Shown here: piece after piece, positions 59,996 to 64,000 of the stretch
How positions within the stretch are numbered: position 1 is the stretch's first letter
How the letters are laid out: every line of letters starts with the position of its first letter
Assembly (NCBI GenBank): GCA_964036155.1
Contig: OZ038422.1
Span: 27,489,201 to 27,553,200, forward strand
Length of the DNA stretch: 64,000 bases
DNA from: Diploscapter coronatus
Taxonomy: Eukaryota; Nematoda; Chromadorea; Rhabditida; Rhabditidae
Reading direction: 5' to 3'
The notes under the pieces: generated by a model
What the model was told of the DNA's origin: nothing
Databases searched by the model: none
What the model saw: only the letters and a program-made list of their open reading frames with translations
Made by a program: the position numbers and the translations under genes

Positions 59996-62900
59996 TTATC
60001 GTCTGGTTCCGTCCTCGAAGAACACTCCTAGAACATTACAGATTAGAACACAAAACTATCAATGAAAGACCATAATTAAGAATAATATATATATATATAT
60101 TTTTTTTTTTTAATTTCCTCACCTCCGTCGATGGCGCAGTACTTGGGGCAGATACCCTTCTCTCCAGCATTTCCTGGGCCTCCTGGCTGTCTGAAATCGT
60201 TTCACCGATATTTTCGGCCCTAAAACATTTCACAGAGTGATGTAAAACGCACCCTGGGGCTCCCTGAAATAATATGTATTATTTAACTGTTCGAAAGAAA
60301 TTCATATAAAATCAGCTCACGGGATTTCCGTCCGATCCAGGTTGCTGTAAATAAATAAATTAGATCATATTCTAAATCAAAATAGTCTTACTCCAGGCTG
60401 TCCTGCAAGCAGAATTCAGTTACGATTTAGTCTCAGAGTTTCAACGTTAACTCCAGAGTTAATAAGTTAAACTCCAGAATCGACGTTTCGACTCAAAGCC
60501 AAAATCGTAAATGTGTTATACCATTGGGTCCCTTCGAGCCTCTGAACAAATCGAATTATCATTGACATTATCGTTTAAAAATATAAATTTGTGACTCACG
60601 GCTGTCCGGGGGCACCACTGAAATTGAATAATTATTTTAGGCCTAGCAAAAGGTTTACTAACTCGTTTCCGGGGGCACCTCAAATTTGTTGTTATTCATA
60701 GGCATTTTTCACCAACTCAAACGATATTATTCAAGACAAAGTTTAATCTCGAATAATATCGTTAAAATCGTGAATAATTGTCTAGAATAGAAGACGATAC
60801 CGGGGTTTCCTGGCTGAAATTAACCGATTAAAAAATTCCTCAATTAAAGTTAAAAATTCTTACAGCTCCGGGGGGTCCCTGAAAAAAATTGAATTAGTAA
60901 GATATAAAGATAAAATAAACGGTATCAAAATGAATATGAATCGCAATATAAAGCAATTCCTTGCATAATCAAAGATCTAGACGACAGTATTAGTTGAAAA
61001 CTCGACTCACTGGTGGTCCGGCAGCTGAAAATATGGGAATTAATAGTTGTTGAAAAAAGTATAATTTTAAAAATCGTACGTCCTGGCTCTCCGGGCTGAA
61101 CTCCATCGGATTGGGCATCTTGTCCTGGCTCGCCGGGCTTAAATTCCAGCATAAAATATCAGCTAAGCTGAAAAGTGATGAAACATACGGCTCCTGGGGC
61201 TCCCTGAAAATAAATGAATCACTCGCTATTTTAGCGACCAAAATTAAGAGAATCGATAAAATAGTATTATACGCAGTACTATGAAAGTAGTATTTCCATT
61301 AATGCAACTTGCATTTAGAAATTCATAAAGCATTTTAATCGAATTTGCAGTCCTACTTTCACCGTACTAGTAACTTATTATCAATTGTTGAATTAAATAA
61401 ATAAGTCTCCTACTGGGTTTCCTGCGCTTCCCTGAAATTTATTAGATTATATTTAGATGAAAAATTTAGATTTCTTACTGGTGGTCCTTTGGGTCTTAAA
61501 ACGGCGAAATCAGATGGAATTTTTCATTTGAAATAATGCAATATATTCAGTAATATCGCATTATATCGAGAAAAATCAAATCTGAAAACACGTATCTGGG
61601 TTTCCTGGGGCCTGGAAATAAATATCAATAGATATAAAAATCAAATTGAATCTCTAGACACGTACTCCGTCGTTTCCTGGGGCTCCTGGATTTCCGTCCT
61701 GTCCGGCGTCACATAAAATCGCAACCATTAGATTTTATAAACTCATGGATAAATCTAGCTCCGACACTTTTAGGTCAGAGTTAAATTAGCACGTGGATAT
61801 ATTCTACCTGGAGCTCCGTCCTGAAATTAAATCAATCAAATTCCGATTTAAACGAAATGATATTTTTCTCTTTAGGAAAAATTCTGAGATTTTATATGTA
61901 AGGTGTTAAGAGAAAAAAATGATTAAATTGAATGGAAACTAAACGCACGGGGCCTGGTGGTCCTCTGAAATAGAATAAATTAATGGTTTGTGGGAAAAAA
62001 TCAAAATTACGGTGGTCCAGCGGGGCATGGCTTGCATGGTGGTGGGGTGACTGGCTCGCAGGCTTGCTGAGGAGGCTTTCCGGGGTTCATGTAATAGCGT
62101 GATAAGTACGGTAATTCAGGGTATTTCAATTAGATTCTCCAAAAAATTCCGTTTAAAACGATATACAACATGCTATAGTCCACTTATGGCTCTCACTTTG
62201 AGCAAACTACTTTTAAATTATCAGACTCGGAGTTATAAGCATACTATATTATTGCACGTTGTACATATAAATGTATAGAATAAGTTGGATATAATTCTAA
62301 ATAGTTTAAGAATATAGTAGTACCCTGGCATTCCCTGAAATAAAATTAAATTACGATTTGGTTTTAAATTGAAGTCGAAGATGACTCACGGGGGCTCCAG
62401 GCTGAAATTAAAATCATTAGTTTCTAATTTCGTTATTTTGAAATCACCTTTCCAGGCTTTCCTTAAATAGTCCAATCATATTCAGAGTCAAAATATTTAT
62501 TCATTTAAATAAGTTATCTTCGATAACTCATCTAATGAATAATTTGACTAGGAATATCTCGTACCGGGCTTTCTGCAATTCAAGAATAAATGTTATGTCT
62601 TAGAATAAAAAACGATGATGACGCACCCTGGAGTTCCAGCCTAAAATATAGTAATCATAAAAGGGCCTCTATAAATAGAAAGAGAACTTACGGGTCCAGC
62701 GGCTCCTGGCAGGCAGCAATCGTCGCACTTTCCGGAACCGCCTCCGTTGCTCGATGGGCCACCGCCGACACCGGCATCACCGTATCCGGCCTTCAAATTG
62801 ATTTTTGTAAACTTTAATTAGACAAAATAAAGTTTAATGTAGTGATATGTAGGAAGCAGTTTTTCAAAAGAATAACACCATTTTGGTCTAGAATACATAT

Positions 62901-63426
62901 GTGATGAAACAATGGGTTTTTAAGAACCTACACAAAATATTCGTTAAAATGAAAAGTTTCATGAGAAATTTAAACGACTCCAAAATTTTACCTGACGGGC
63001 AGTTCTGTTGTTGGAAGAGACGTGCTTGAGCTGGTTGACCTCGGACCAGATGTCCTTGGCGGATCCCTGAAATAAATTGTAATTAAAACAAAAAAAACTA
63101 CGAAATAATAGCAATTGATTCTTCATATAATAAAATGTTTCCCTTAAATTTTAATAGGCAATCTTGTAGAATTCGTCTCATACTTAAGCATTGGAAGAAA
63201 AGTTACGAGAGAATAAATGTCCAATTTGTTTAATTTTTATACAAAAATAGTTTGGCCGGACCTTGCAGAACTCAATTTCGTGTCTCATGGTTCTGCGCAC
63301 GTTGTGGACGTAGTTGTAGACCATTGGGAGAGTGACGCAGACGGAAAGGACTGCGACCACGGAGAAGGTTACAGCCGAGTAGGCCACAAAGCGGTACGCC
63401 TTCAGACGGCACTCGATGTCCAACAT
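59996..63426 (-). CDS. Cuticle collagen split into many micro-exons
   Basis: The start at 63426 reads MLDIECRLKAYRFVAYSAVT, a membrane-anchoring helix (FSVVAVLSVCVTLPMVYNYV), then VRRTMRHEIEFCK, KDIWSEVNQLKHV, and NRTARQAGYG (the processing region). KCDDCCLPGAAGP opens the Gly-X-Y part, PPQQACEPVTPPPCKPCPAG interrupts it, and the second Gly-X-Y block ends in GEKGICPKYCAIDGGVFFED, then GTRR and stop. This is the standard nematode group-1 cuticle collagen: assembled as trimers in the epidermis, cleaved at the N-terminus, cross-linked by tyrosine and disulfide bonds. In well-studied nematodes such genes usually have one to three introns; here there are more than 20, with exons of 8-20 bases carrying one or two triplets, e.g. 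near 62570, 62330, 61810, 60870 and 60395. The edges near 62090 and 61600 are uncertain. Confidence 0.9.
60085..60112. repeat. (AT)n and poly(T) tract in the last collagen intron
   Basis: About 16 bases of alternating AT followed by a run of T; on the sense strand this is a poly(A)-(TA)n stretch between the CAIDG exon and the final exon. Confidence 0.9.
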
Positions 63427-64000
63427 CTTCTAGGGCTTGTCGTCGGTCGATGAGACAACAACTAACCTTCCCCGCTTAGATCGCGCCTTTTATTTGCCGG
63501 TCAGATAAGTCAGCGTCTTTTTTGTCTAGAGCCACGCCCCTCGTTAGCTGCAAGTCATCAAGTCAGCTTCCTTACACACTCCATAATTGGGCTGATCTCT
63601 CAGAATTCGCCCTTTTTCGCCCCTGCCACTTTTCACTTTTACGTTCCCACTCCCTGCAGCATGCCCTCATAAGAGAGATAGCATCGTTTTTGTCGCCGGG
63701 CGAATTTCACCAATGCCGAAGGGCAAACGGTTATGGCGTCAAAACAGCGGAAAACCGGATCGCGACGAACAGAATTAGAAATGGAAATTCGATGCTAGAA
63801 AGTTGAAAGGCGCGCAACGTATGCCTTTTGGAACGCGGAATTTATTTATTCAAGAGATAATGCAATGATCCGTAGTTTCATTTATGAATTGGTCTTTGCT
63901 TGATCCTGGATTAAGATAAATTTATTCTCATTCTCAAATAAAAATATTTGGGGATGTGTTTTCTAAGTTATAAATAGACTTTTCTCGAGGAAAAATTTCA
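63427..64000. other. Upstream region of the collagen gene
   Basis: The 570 bases to the window edge. The part near the gene is fairly GC-rich for this window (63490-63800). The plus-strand frame at 63522-63806 shows no family likeness. No other gene seen. Confidence 0.4.
63486..63509 (-). promoter_or_regulatory. Possible collagen core promoter: TATA-like box and GATA site
   Basis: On the minus strand AAATAAAAGG lies about 60 bases upstream of the start codon. AGATAAG (plus 63503-63509) lies just further upstream. GATA factors drive epidermal genes, including cuticle collagens, in nematodes, which makes the site plausible. Both motifs are short and could be chance. Confidence 0.35.

Noticed and set aside
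60036..60233. 65-codon minus-strand frame starting MKCFRAENIGET
   Set aside because: It is out of frame with the collagen; the true frame of this exon reads QPGGPGNAGEKGICPKYC.
1..64000. tRNA, rRNA and CRISPR signals
   Set aside because: I looked for tRNA box-B-like GGTTCGANTCC contexts, rRNA-like conserved blocks and evenly spaced direct repeats. None was convincing.

Overview
The window is nuclear DNA of a nematode. The evidence is the gene content and the gene structure. There is a group-1 cuticle collagen with its conserved two-cysteine C-terminus, a ShKT domain joined to a ligand-gated ion channel, a worm-type histidine acid phosphatase, and USO1/p115 and FRMD4-type orthologues. The DNA is AT-rich, and genes are broken by many short introns with GT donors and TTTCAG/TTTTAG acceptors. 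Several start codons sit just behind a TTCAG/TTTAG that looks like a trans-splice acceptor. The species cannot be named from this. Because exons are short, most genes were rebuilt by splicing by eye: reading frames and family matches are firm, but single exon edges may be off.

Layout, left to right. 1-11.6 kb: three paralogues of the lysosomal MFSD8/CLN7 transporter family, two on the minus strand (the first cut by the window edge) and one on the plus strand. One intron of the plus-strand copy holds a palindromic element of about 2 kb. 11.7-15.4 kb (-): a secreted protein made of MAM-like modules, tail to tail with the transporter. 16.3-21.6 kb (-): a 24-exon USO1/p115 vesicle-tethering gene, followed by a cluster of unrelated inverted-repeat elements (21.7-22.7 kb). 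23.7-25.4 kb (+): two tandem copies of a small secreted tyrosine/glycine-rich peptide gene. 26.2-27.7 kb (+): one or two genes for small secreted helical proteins, with a related-looking gene at 40.0-41.4 kb.

28.2-34.2 kb (-): a P-loop NTPase of STAND-like layout with a possible N-myristoylation start. 34.8-37.4 kb (+): a Cys-loop-superfamily channel subunit with an N-terminal ShKT domain. 37.6-39.2 kb (-): a histidine acid phosphatase. 41.6-42.0 kb (+): a small single-pass membrane protein. 43.2-56.1 kb (-): an FRMD4-type FERM scaffold gene with a 7.7 kb intron. 60.0-63.4 kb (-): a cuticle collagen split into more than 20 exons, many of only 8-20 bases.

The genes do not form one pathway; this is an ordinary mixed chromosomal segment. 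What stands out is (a) the number of distinct short palindromic (MITE-like) elements in introns and spacers, (b) the 2 kb palindrome carrying a matching ORF in each arm, (c) the micro-exon collagen, and (d) the ShKT-channel fusion that lacks the first cysteine of the Cys-loop. No tRNA, rRNA or CRISPR array was seen.
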